This document shows positions 43,865-53,463 of a stretch of DNA of 64,000 bases, piece by piece; position 1 is the stretch's first letter, and the number at the start of each line of letters is the position of its first letter. The stretch lies in assembly GCF_000400465.1 (NCBI RefSeq), contig NW_008806302.1, forward strand, positions 1-64,000, given 5' to 3'. The notes beneath the pieces are model-generated. The model saw nothing but the letters and a program-made list of their open reading frames with translations, ran no database searches and was not told the DNA's origin. The stretch is from Wallemia ichthyophaga EXF-994. Lineage: Eukaryota; Basidiomycota; Wallemiomycetes; Wallemiales; Wallemiaceae. Position numbers and translations under genes: made by a program.

Positions 43865-44530
43865 CTAACAGACGGAAGTTGCTGCTCCGATGTCCTCCTC
43901 ACGAGAGCCAGCGCCTCTGCTTTCACAACAGTCAACCATGCCTCCTGTGTTAATGCCGTTCACCTTTCCGGATGGTTAGAATGGTTTATTAGCTATCAAG
44001 GGCCATAACTTACGACTTTATAGATTGTCAGAGTGGTTCTCTGCAAAGCTAAGCCCAAACTTACGGACTGCAGATGTCAGAATCATCACTAAGCAAATAA
44101 AATGCTTACTTACGACTAATTGAGTTAGAGCGTTTTGCAAGCAAATTAAACCCCAAACTCAGGGATACATTGATGGAACACTTCCTGATTTTAGTTAGTG
44201 AGTTAAGTCTAATCTTAAATAGCAAGTACACACATCAAAGCGTGTGTTTTGATTGACGGCTGCACAGCAATCCTTAGTGACTAGAAAAGACAATTTTCAT
44301 CAGCTATGATTCACATATCGACCCAACGTACTTTGTCTTTCGACGCTGAATTATATGTTAGAAGGTGCTAATCAGTATGAAAAATTCTTACCAGCCGCCA
44401 CCGCCCGTGCAGACCTAATTATCAATTGGAAATGCTCAGAAGATCATACCGAACTCACCTCAGCTGGGCCACCAGCCGCGACGAGAGTGACGGTTGAGAG
44501 AAGAGCTGAAACAGTGATGAGCTTGAACAT
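43865..44530 (-). CDS. Cysteine-rich secreted peptide gene A
   Basis: Minus strand, multi-exon. Exon 1 (44459-44530) is a signal peptide, MFKLITVSALLSTVTLVAAG, and exon 2 (44392-44414) adds VCTGGGG plus part of a Cys codon. A 14-nt microexon (44332-44345) leads to an exon starting at 44280 with QITKDCCAAVNQN. The last exon ends at a stop at 43865 with VNGINTGGMVDCCESRGAGS and a final Cys. Exon structure between about 44240 and 43955 is unresolved: several short units each with a GTAAGT-like donor follow one another. The paired Cys (CC twice) and signal peptide suggest a small secreted, disulfide-bonded protein. It is a paralogue of the gene at 45986-46475. Confidence 0.6.
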
Positions 44531-45985
44531 TGTTGGTAGAATTGAGATGTTTTGAAAAGAGAATATAAAGACAGATTTTATACGTTAGAGAAGCTCGGAA
44601 GTTCCTAGCTTTTTAATTGCGATATATACTGATTCATTCCTCTGCATAATTATAGATTTCGTATAACTTCCGACATTTAGGCGAGGCGAGGGTGTAGCAA
44701 TATGGGCGCATTAGCACCTCAAAATACACTTTCAGTGATTACTAGATAGTCGAAAAGTACAGAAACCATCTTCAAGGCTGCTTGCTTATTCAACTTACGA
44801 CTAGATTAGACATAACTCGGATTTTAAGCGACACAAGATTGTTCCTAAGTCAAAAGAACGCGGAGAAAGAATGGCTGTAAGCATGCCAATTTGCGAATAC
44901 TTGTGATTATTGAGAAGACTTAATGCATTTTCACCTTAAAAGTGAGACTAAAGAAACAACCAGAACAATTATTTTTACATTTTGGATTATTCAAAGCCAA
45001 AATTTCCACTTTCGCTGCATCTTGACAATCTATCGCTAGGTTAGTGCAGGAGTATTCAGTCAGGCAGTATATTTGAAAAAAAAAGTTCGAGGCTTCGTCG
45101 CTTTTTGAACTGCATCTATTCTATCCAAACTTCCTGTGATGTGACAAAAGCATCACGATATCCAAAGATTTGACTCGTAGCTGATGTGATTTTGTAACAC
45201 AATAGTGCTGCATACTCTAAATTCCCTAAAACGATATCCGGTCAATTTAATGAGCCGAAGCGAGATGAGATCAGTAGTTAATATTTGAAATTAGTTATGT
45301 ATTCATTATGAATGTTACGACTGTCTTTAGAACTGCACGACTAAGCTGATCAGCAATCAAGCCTATTCATCTGAAGATCTATTAAATCCAATCAAATATT
45401 GTAGTCAGTAGCACAAGTAGAAAGATGGATAGTAAGTTCAGTCTTTATGACACCAAAGAGCATCCGAAAAAGCTTTTGAGGATGTGCGCCGCCAGGCAGA
45501 TCTTGGTACTCTCATCGTGCACTATGTTCTCATCCCCTGGCAAAATTCTGACAGATCACCTCAAGTGTGTAAATTGCTGGTTTAAGTTGACACTCAAAGT
45601 TAAGCATGGACATCAACTAATCTTATTGCCATCTCGAAATATGATTGTTGAAGGAAAACCTTCTTGTACAAGTGCTCAATAGTAAGGATTTTTGTGTGAG
45701 TGTGATTTTCCGCTTTCGCAAATCAGCTTGCAACTGACTTTAACTATCTCATTCTTTTGCACAAGATCTTTTCGGACATGAAATTGCTACCCTTCCTCGA
45801 CAGTACAAGAGATCTTCTGAAGATGATCATACTAAGGCAAATGTAAACATTGGGCGCTTGGTTTTTACCTGATCACGTGTTTTTTCTTCGAAATTATGAT
45901 AGATTTGAGTCGTGTAAAGATAATTATACAATTGATTCCGCTTGAGATATCCTCGTCTATCTCTTTATTGGTTAAAACTAGCAAG
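44531..45985. other. AT-rich spacer between the two cysteine-rich genes
   Basis: Contains an ORF of 85 codons at 45425-45682 starting with ATG, but it has no recognisable motif and weak composition, so I do not call it. No RNA gene is seen. Confidence 0.4.
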
Positions 45986-46475
45986 CTTAACAGGTTGGGT
46001 TATCAGCTCCAAAGCTTTCTGCGCTGCTACCGGCGCCTCTGCTTTCGCAGCAGCTGACCATTGCGCCGGTATCGACAGAGTTGACGCCATATCTTTCAGT
46101 CGCTGTGAGAATGTCTTGTTGCTGCTAGTAAAAGTAAGATTCACGGTACACATTGGTTCAAACGCTCGTCGAACCTTGCTGATTGATCTTGCGTGAGAGT
46201 TAAAATCATGTCTTAATGTGTTCAAAGGCTTGCTTACCAACTTCAGCGCATCAATCCTTAGTGACTAGAAGGAGAAATTTCCATCAGCAAACATTGTCAA
46301 TTTTGAGTAAACTTACTTTGATACTCAGTGCTAAGCACGTGTAAGTTAGCATGGTCTCTTGATTCAGCATGTTAAACATCTACCATCCGCCTGAATCTGT
46401 GCAGATTTCTGAACCGCCAGCCGCAATGATTGCAAGTGCTGAAAGAAGAGCTGAAAGAGTAGCGATTTTGTACAT
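45986..46475 (-). pseudogene. Cysteine-rich secreted peptide gene B, with a nonsense codon
   Basis: Homologous to gene A. Exon 1 (46384-46475) encodes signal peptide MYKIATLSALLSALAIIAAG and then SEICTDSGG; here the A-gene intron 1 is absent. A 14-nt microexon (46317-46330) follows, as in A. The next exon (from 46264) reads ITKD and then TGA at 46251-46253 where A has TGC (Cys). The last exon ends GVNSVDTGAMVSCCESRGAG and a terminal Cys at 45986, very similar to A. Unless splicing avoids the stop (an acceptor eight bases further in, after TAAG, would), this copy is a pseudogene. Confidence 0.55.
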
Positions 46476-47153
46476 TGTTAGATTGCTTGTGATGTATGAG
46501 GAAATAAACGTGAGAAGGCGTGGGTTTTATACTACAAAAGATTAGTTTGAGTGACTCTGAGTAGTTGTAAATAATTTACGCACAATTAATTGAAACAATT
46601 CACCGAATTCAACGATATGTTGCACAGTCGGTTCTGAAGCGACATTTGCATAATTTGTACTGGTGATAGAAAAACGGAATAAATTAATTCAATCCTCAAA
46701 TTCACTATGAGCTTTTCAATTTTATTAAGCCCTCCAGCGTGCTCTAAGAACGCTACCGCAGGGCTCGGAATTTTTAGAACCGTGGGGAACTCTGCGTAAA
46801 TAAACGCATGAACATCGCGGAAGCTTTCAAAAAGCTCCGAAAAAAGTTCCAGTCACAGTCTAGAAGCTGTTATGCATGTATTCAAGCTAAATCGTCTATT
46901 CTAAAGGGCTTTGAGGGCACAAATGATCTTCCCGTTAGCAGAAGGACGGAATGATCCTCCGAGTCAATTGCTGACGAGAGTGCATAGCAAAATTTTTAAA
47001 GACTAGCTGTGCTGTAGCGCAGTACGTGATGCTAATTTGCTTTGATAATAGCGTTACAATACATCGCACATAGCGGCACTCCACACACAAATCCCAAGAG
47101 CTCGTTGATTCATTGTAGAATTGCAAAGTGGCGTTGTCGGCATATGGGCTGAC
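46476..47153. other. Spacer, no supported gene
   Basis: Short minus-strand frames (for example 46935-47126) are shadows of the neighbouring gene's downstream DNA. Nothing else is recognised. Confidence 0.4.
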
Positions 47154-47547
47154 TCAAACATGATTCTGAGCTTCGCCTTTAATTTCCTGGATTTTGTAAG
47201 TGAGACACATGTCAACGCCACTCTAGACCCACCTTGGCAGTACCCTTTGCATCTGTAGAGCAATAGCCAGCAACAGACCCGATGTCTGATTCGCCCTTGC
47301 TTTGGCCTTTTCGGAGGTGCCTTCAGCTGTAGTCTTGGCTTCAGAGGCCTTCTGCTCTGACGTTTACTGGAGTGTGGAATGTGATTATACTAAACCGCAC
47401 CTTATATAAATTAAACTTGGCTTGTTCCTTGATTTCTTCATTCGACTTAGACGAATCGGTGCCGAGAGTGTAGTTGACGAGGTCTTTGCCTTTGAGAATG
47501 CCACCAGAATGCGATTGTGGGTTTGATTCTGAGCTCATGATTTTCAT
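47154..47547 (-). CDS. CsbD/Hmp1-like small stress protein
   Basis: Small hydrophilic protein of about 91 residues, like Ustilago Hmp1 (mismatch and cruciform DNA recognition) and bacterial CsbD stress proteins. Exons 47401-47547, 47279-47354, 47233-47252 and 47154-47186 join in phase. It starts MSSESNPQSHSGGILKGKDL (or three codons earlier), continues with NEEIKEQAKFNLYKQKASEAKT-like helical repeats, and ends DAKGTAKEIKGEAQNHV, the G-x-A-K/E-x-x-G-E-A-Q pattern of this family. Intron 2 (47253-47278) would be only 26 nt. If it were not spliced the frame would miss the family C-terminus. Confidence 0.62.
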
Positions 47548-48002
47548 GGGTAGGGATGTGTATGGCTGCGTGTGAACTGTACCAGCCTGCCAATTGGTTG
47601 GAATTTTTCACAAACCCAACCAGAATGGAAGTGGAGCAAACTGTATTATCACATTATATTTGAATGAAACTATGCCATCATATTGACAATCTCTATTCCT
47701 CTAGAAGAATATTCTTTTACTGGAAGTATCTTTTGTTTGTCGGAGTAAACAGCCCTTGCTAGCTGATAAACACACTCTGCTTCATTAGTATGTAGAGCAG
47801 ACTTTTAGCGTCTTTTATTTCTTTGATGATGTTACTCCGCTTTCTATCTCTTTGATGATATTGCTCGGTGATTCAGATTGGAATGTATGACGAGACTAAA
47901 AATAGCTAGTCCATGGATGAAAAATAACACCATAAAACTGGAGCATTCAGTTTATTCAATTTCAATGCATATTCATTCTTGATCCCCTCTACAATATCAC
48001 AA
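47548..48002. other. Spacer before U2 copy 2
   Basis: AT-rich, with a short repeat of TCTTTGATGAT(G/A)TT around 47820-47860. No gene seen. Confidence 0.4.
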
Positions 48003-48331
48003 CCGCACTAACGCTAGGGTTACTTTGAGCATATAAAAGCGGCCTCTCTTCATCCTTAATCCTCATCCTCTCTGGCCTTTTGGCTTAGATCAAGTGTAGT
48101 ATCTGTTCTTCCAAGTTCGAACAACTTGGATCGCATAACTTATGCGACAAACGTTCGATCTAATTTTTATCTGCGTCCACTCACCCTCACTGCTTGCATA
48201 GGGTAAGTGGAAGATGGCCTTGTGTTGCACTACCGCTTGTGCCGTCAGCGCACATTTATACTCCAACCCCATCACACATTTTAGCATGTCTCTGCTATTC
48301 TCACATAGCACTGACTTGTCGAAAGTTGTGA
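48003..48331 (+). repeat. 329-bp direct repeat, copy 2 (whole U2 gene unit)
   Basis: Second copy of the unit at 43386-43714, same orientation, start-to-start distance 4617 bases, one mismatch. Flanking sequence on both sides is unrelated. Confidence 0.97.
48065..48247 (+). ncRNA. U2 spliceosomal snRNA, copy 2
   Basis: Same RNA as copy 1 with one change, C instead of T at 48236, in the 3' terminal hairpin next to the TTGCACTACC loop. All functional elements (5' GGCCTTTTGGC, GTAGTA, Sm-like site) are intact, as is the TATA at 48032-48039, so it is probably expressed. The 3' end is estimated from the end of stem-loop IV. Confidence 0.95.
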
Positions 48332-48635
48332 TCTATGTGGCTCATGCATGATTGTTCCTTGATACCCTCTTACGAGATCCATGTGGTTGAGAATATCCCG
48401 ATATAATTGATATTAGTATTGGCTGCCAACACCTCGAAGGGTATTCTGTGCAGCAACCTTACTCCCTATCTAGATGATCGTACTCAAGTATTGGAACAGA
48501 CTTGCTCATCAGCAAGCGAACTCTAGCTATCGCCGCAGTGGTCTGGCAGATGCTTTATAAATATCTGCTTCTCATGCTTGTTGAGTAGCTAGCTGGTCAG
48601 GCAGGCGTTGATATATGTTGAAAGGCACACCAGGA

Positions 48636-49261
48636 CTAATGATAAAACGGAGTTGATGTGCACTCCAGATATGTTGAATCAACCATACAATTCTCACTCC
48701 CGCCTGCAACCAGCTCAGCTATTTCTGCGAATGCGAATGCTAATCTGGGATTGTCGAACAGTTTGAACGCGCCCGCACAGCTCAGATGGATCAGCTTGAG
48801 TCGTTTTGAATCGCCTCTAATTGAACAGAAGTAGACGGTGGCTTTCACCTACAGCGAAATGCGACTCAAGTTTCTTTAGGTTAGCGCATGAGGGTTGCTG
48901 GTGAATTGTGGATCGTGGATAGTACAATGGACATGGCTGTGTGAATACAAGTGGTTCAACCAACTCCCTCACTATCGTTGTTGTTTGCTTCATGCAGTGC
49001 GTCGAGAGGCTATTCAAGCACAATACGCCCACAACGATCACCGCTAATGAGTGATCATGATGATCCACTTGATTATAAAGAATCAGTGTTTAAATATAGA
49101 AAAAGCAGGTACTGGAGAGTATCCATCAGAGTGCCGGACTTGGAGAGCTGCAATTGGAGAACTGCTAGAGGAATGCTAGAGAGACAGCTGCATTCATCCA
49201 TAATATCCGACATCCACACACGCATATTCCGATTATCTTCCGTGTTCTTCGGAGGATGCAA
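48636..49261 (-). pseudogene. Frameshifted LRR/F-box-like gene relic
   Basis: Three minus-strand coding-like pieces in a row: 49073-49261 (SSIPLAVLQLQLSKS, leucine-rich), 48830-about 49000 (LVEPLVFTQPCPLYYPRSTI and CANLKKLESHF) and 48636-48848 (KRLKLIHLSCAGAFKLFDNP and on). The last two run into each other with a one-base frame change near 48839 and no intron motif, so a frameshift is likely. The leucine spacing and PxxxLKKLES-like segments recall fungal F-box/LRR proteins, but I cannot confirm the family. Confidence 0.35.
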
Positions 49262-49286
49262 ATCAGATCATTTAAGTTACTTTTGA

Positions 49287-49865
49287 CACCTTTACACATT
49301 AAAAACGCAAAATTTAAGCACATTACCATCGGATTACCCTTTTTTCAATGTCACAACTGGTGATTACCGATGCTGTCCTCCGTAAAATTTCCAGGAACGT
49401 TGGATGACTGTGGATGACAGGTGTGTGTCGATGGATTTAATGACGTGCGTGCTAGTGATTTGCGGTGCATGAGACAATTTAAGAGAGCGAGTGTGATAGC
49501 TTGCGCTTCTCGATTTCTGTTTCTGAGACTGCCTTTGTGAAACAGGGTAACGCGGAAACTAACGCGTGACTGCGCAGGCTGAATATTTTCAAAATTTCCA
49601 TTTTACAGCAAACACCGCAGCAGACCAACACACATCTGACACAACCTTGTTACCTCGTCTCACCAACGTTTCACCTCATCTCGGTACCTTAGTCCCTGGC
49701 AGATATCGCTTGCTAATATTTAACCGGACCATCTCATCTGATAGCGAGCGCGGCAGACGACGTCTTTCTTTCAGTCCATCCGAAGCGAAATTAAACCTAA
49801 ATAAATCAAATTAATCCGCTCACACGCACGCACACGCATAAACATAAGCATAAGCACACCAACGC
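49287..49865. other. Upstream region of RGS gene 2
   Basis: Contains one open frame (49566-49814) without an ATG start and with low-complexity content, not called. A (CACG/CACA)-type run lies just before the RGS start (about 49818-49862). Confidence 0.4.
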
Positions 49866-50402
49866 ATGATGAAATTGGTTAGCAGGAGCAGCACTAGCAC
49901 CACTCTATCGGAAATAATGGGACAGCGCAGCAAGCGGGATCAGTTTGTAGTCTACCTGCGGGAGAAAGAGAAAAGCATAGAGAATTTGAATGTGAGTGGA
50001 GCAGTATGCACTCCACACATTCCACTAACAAAGTCACAGTTCGTATTGTGGTACGAGGATTATAGCATTCGCTTTCAGTATACCCCACCCGCACAGCAAC
50101 GCAGGGAGATTGAAAGCATCATCGAAACTTATTTTGATAGTCGGTCCATCTCCGAAGTAAATATCGACCAAGAGCGTAAGTTAGATTCACTTAATCAAGT
50201 ACGCCAGTGTTTTGAATCGAATGCATCGATACCGCCGAGGGTTTTCGAGAACATCTACCGCATCTGCCTCAATCTCCTCGAAACTAGCAGCATACCTGCC
50301 TTCCTCAGTTATCGCAAAGCAGAGCGAATGTCATTTCGCACAATTCTCGGTTTGAGAGAGACTTACTCGATAAGTCGCTCATCCAGCAGCTCGACTAGCT
50401 AA
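49866..50402 (+). CDS. Small RGS-domain protein 2
   Basis: About 162 residues, exons 49866-49991 and 50040-50402. The 48-nt intron keeps the frame open, so it could be missed; its ends (GTGAGT, CTAAC, CACAG) and the matching intron in the paralogue at 25907 support removal. The spliced RGS domain reads FVVYLREKEKSIENLNFVLW, then YEDYSIRFQYTPP, IIETYFDSRSISEVNID and CLNLLETSSIPAFLSY. The C-terminus is Ser-rich. Like its paralogue it lacks other domains. Confidence 0.8.
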   Translation: MMKLVSRSSTSTTLSEIMGQRSKRDQFVVYLREKEKSIENLNVSGAVCTPHIPLTKSQFVLWYEDYSIRFQYTPPAQQRREIESIIETYFDSRSISEVNIDQERKLDSLNQVRQCFESNASIPPRVFENIYRICLNLLETSSIPAFLSYRKAERMSFRTILGLRETYSISRSSSSSTS

Positions 50403-50479
50403 TTCATAGATATAGACTTGATAGATTTACATATAGATATACAACATGTACCCAACGCACAGATTCCCATTTATTGCAT

Positions 50480-52262
50480 TTATGATTGCCTCAATGATAT
50501 CGACGAGCGGCGTGAGTGCATGGGTGTGTTGAGAGGGCTCATTTGGAGATGCGGGCGGAACTTGCCAGATGTCGCGCTAGGCGTGTGATGCATGGCTGGT
50601 GGCAGTGTCGGTAGTGCTTCTTGAGATTGTTCCATCGACGTGAGCAGGAAGGGCGACGCAGGCCATACCTCCTTCGACTTGATAGCCCTGTCGAGCATAC
50701 CCTCCAGCTGTTTACGGTAGGTTTCGTAGCAGACGAGAGTGTATATCTTGAAATGCTGTGAGGTGTTAGAATAGAGTTTACTAACAAACCAGTTTCCTTA
50801 CCTGAGAATGAATTACATTCAACACTTCCACTTTGTTCAGCGCCAGCCAGCACTGCCATAGCTGTATGCGCTCTCTGTCGAGCTGACACGCGCTCTGTAT
50901 GCGCGACAACCTACGCAGGTTAATCTGATCCCAAACTTTCTGGTCCTCTTCCGAAGCGTGTGGTGGGTATGATAGGAAAGGATCAGCTACTGATATGTGC
51001 GTGTGATGCGAGTAACTTCTATTGATTAATGAATTGCTAGATGCGAGGCTAACTGAAGAAGGCGGCACATCGCTAGGTCTGACTGGCAAGAATGATGTCT
51101 CGTCATTATCGTCAAGGTTGACAACAGACGGAGGCGACGACCTCATGCTCACGCTCCTACCCATGCTCATGCTGTTGTCGGCATCCAACGAAGCCACATT
51201 CGATTGCACCGATTTCGTCGGTGAGTTTGGTATCTTTAATTGTGATGACGAGCGTGGACGCGTTTTGACAGAGTTGTTCGAACTGAAGACCTGCGAATGA
51301 TCGGGAACCACAAGTGGAGCGTTCGCTGGACGCTTTCGCAGGCGTATCCACCTCCGTCGGCGCACATAGCTGAATGGACCACCGTGCTGCGTCCAGCCTG
51401 TAGACTTGAACCACGTATTGTACTCCCAGCCCGCCTCGTCTCGTTTGCGGCGGCAAGACATATCGACCAGCATGTGTGGGTGTACCCACTCCCAAAGAGG
51501 ATCCGGAGGCTGGACGGTGTCGGGAGTATAGGGAGATGAGCCACCTTGTCCGTTTGTGTATGGTGATGGATCTATGGGGAGGAGAGATTTGAAAGAGACT
51601 AGGTCGTCGGGTTAGACAGTCTCACAGCAGCAACCTGACCCACAATATCCGGTTCCGAGAAGAAACAAGCCCCGCTGGTTTTCGTAGAGCACCTCTATTT
51701 CAAACACATCCATTTCCCGCATAAACGGAGCATCAGAGCTAGCCGACTCATCGCGATTGCTCATCGCCAGCGACTCAGAGCGCTGCCTCGTCATCGTAGA
51801 CGAGCGTGTGCGCTTCATGGACATGAAATCGTCATTGATTTGAGTGATCGGCGGGACATTTGGCTCTGCTGAATTGGTGTTGGATCTCAAACGACGGAGG
51901 TGACCGAAATGGCTGTTGCTGGTGCGTATACCGCTTTTGGGCTTATAGAGGGGCTCTACGGGTGGCGGAATCCAGTTTTCGTCGTTGGTGCCATCCACTT
52001 CCAATTCCGGGGATGGGGTCAACTGCGGATCTGGAGACATGTGCAGTGCTTTGAGTTTCCTCGCCTTTTTGAAAGTGTATTTAGAGTTAAGCACGCGCTG
52101 GAGATGGCTGAGAGCCTCGTGCTCCCCCGCATCCGGTACTGAGGTGCGGGAGTTGCGTGAGGTGCGCGATCTCGACGTGCGGCTGGCTCTATCGCTGCGT
52201 TGGTTCATCTGGTGTAAATCATCTTTGGACAGCGGCGTGGATTGCTGCCTCTTGATTTTCAT
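50480..52262 (-). CDS. Dysferlin (DysF)-domain protein, Pex30/Mug65-like
   Basis: About 564 residues from exons 51644-52262, 50802-51598 and 50480-50755. The DysF domain begins at DVFEIEVLYENQRGLFLLGT and, after intron 1, continues with DPLWEWVHPHMLVDMS and EAGWEYNTWFKSTGW, ending VRRRRWIRLRKR; the paired Trp-rich N and C parts are diagnostic. In fungi this domain occurs in peroxisomal/ER membrane proteins Pex30-32 and in Spo73/Mug65. No reticulon-like membrane segment is visible, which favours the Mug65/Spo73 type. The rest is Ser/Arg-rich and probably disordered. A conserved helical end, RIQLWQCWLALNKVEVLNVI, precedes the last intron. Confidence 0.82.
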
Positions 52263-52524
52263 AGACGTCGGAGTAGACGTGGATGATCGTGGATGAACAA
52301 CGTGTTAGAAACGATGACGCGGGTCATTTGTAAATGCATTTTGGATGGCTAGCGGGGTTATTAGCCTTGTGCTAGTGGGTTTATTAGCCTTTTGCTCGTT
52401 TTCCATTTCTCCAGCCATGGCCCGTAATTCATAGCCCATAGTTGATAGCCCATGCCAGCAGCCCATCGTGCAACATGCACTACAGCCACGCACTTATGCT
52501 AGTAGACGCTACACCAGCACGACG

Positions 52525-53121
52525 ATGTATGATGGCAATCTATCCGCGCTCTCGCTCTCCTCAGAAAGTTCCGGCTGGCGAGAGAAGCTGAATATGCTCA
52601 AACAGCGCAGAGAAGCGAAGCCAGCGCCTGTTTTGCAATTCAGCGCACCCACGCCATCTCCATCGCAGCCCACATCTATGCACACTCCATTGCCGCAGAC
52701 GCCTCAGACGCCAAGTGACACAGCAAAGGACTACGCGCGAATCGACGAGGCCAGTCTGATTGAGGTGAGTGATCGTGTAAGTGAGCTGCTTGCGTCGCTG
52801 ACAACGCAGCAGTCCTACCAGAAGCCAGGACACACCGCTTCAGCCTCCCGCAACAGCCACAGCAGCCGCCATAAGGCAGCTACTTCGAGCACCTTTTCCA
52901 TGCGCGCGCCGATCACCTCCAGAGAATGCCTGCAGAGAGCCACATTTCTCAAGGAACGCGCGCACGATTATCTTCAGGAATCCAGAGCTCTCCTTGACCG
53001 CGCTAGCGTTATGGCTTATCAAGAGGCAGAACATTCTCACGATAAGGCGCGTAGACGTGAAGAGTGGGCACAGAAAGCTCGAAAACATGCTGAGAAGCTT
53101 GATAAAATTATAATCAAGTAG
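52525..53121 (+). CDS. Hypothetical protein with C-terminal helix
   Basis: Single exon, 198 residues from the first in-frame ATG (MYDGNLSALSLSSESSGWRE). The middle is Pro/Ser/Thr-rich (PTPSPSQPTSMHTPLPQTPQ), and the C-terminal 80 residues form one long charged helix (ECLQRATFLKERAHDYLQES then LDRASVMAYQEAEHSHDKAR) that could be a coiled coil or MIT-like bundle. No known domain can be named with confidence. It is divergent from the DysF gene, 262 bases apart. Confidence 0.6.
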   Translation: MYDGNLSALSLSSESSGWREKLNMLKQRREAKPAPVLQFSAPTPSPSQPTSMHTPLPQTPQTPSDTAKDYARIDEASLIEVSDRVSELLASLTTQQSYQKPGHTASASRNSHSSRHKAATSSTFSMRAPITSRECLQRATFLKERAHDYLQESRALLDRASVMAYQEAEHSHDKARRREEWAQKARKHAEKLDKIIIK

Positions 53122-53463
53122 TGCATTGAATTATTTGCTCGCGAAATAAGTGAATAGAGCTGTCAATTCAGCTATAATTGACAATTATCATGTATTTTGT
53201 AATTTTCAAGTGTATCTAAGCACATAAGAAATAATTTATTGGTGTTTTGTTCATCTTCCTTTACATTTCAGCCTGTCTTCTCAGGGACCGCTAAGACGAA
53301 GCGATACGAGGAGATAAGATGAGGCGATTTGATTCGCTATATAACCACGTAAAGTCTTCAGAACATCTAATACTGCCACATTAGTCAATTTTCAGACCCT
53401 AATACCGCAGCGAAGGCACATTTCCACTTTACACTGGATTGCGATAGTCCATATCGGCAGCAA
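53122..53463. other. Intergenic spacer
   Basis: Promoter region of the acyl-CoA ligase gene. A TATATAACC element at about 53339 lies some 125 bases before the ATG. No other feature. Confidence 0.4.

Noticed and set aside
45425-45682. 85-codon ORF starting with ATG
   Set aside because: No domain, no neighbouring splice logic and weak composition; it falls in a gene-poor region.
48951-49286. Plus-strand ORF of 111 codons overlapping the frameshifted relic
   Set aside because: Its start has no ATG in good context, and the opposite strand has the leucine-rich coding pattern. I could not support it as a gene.
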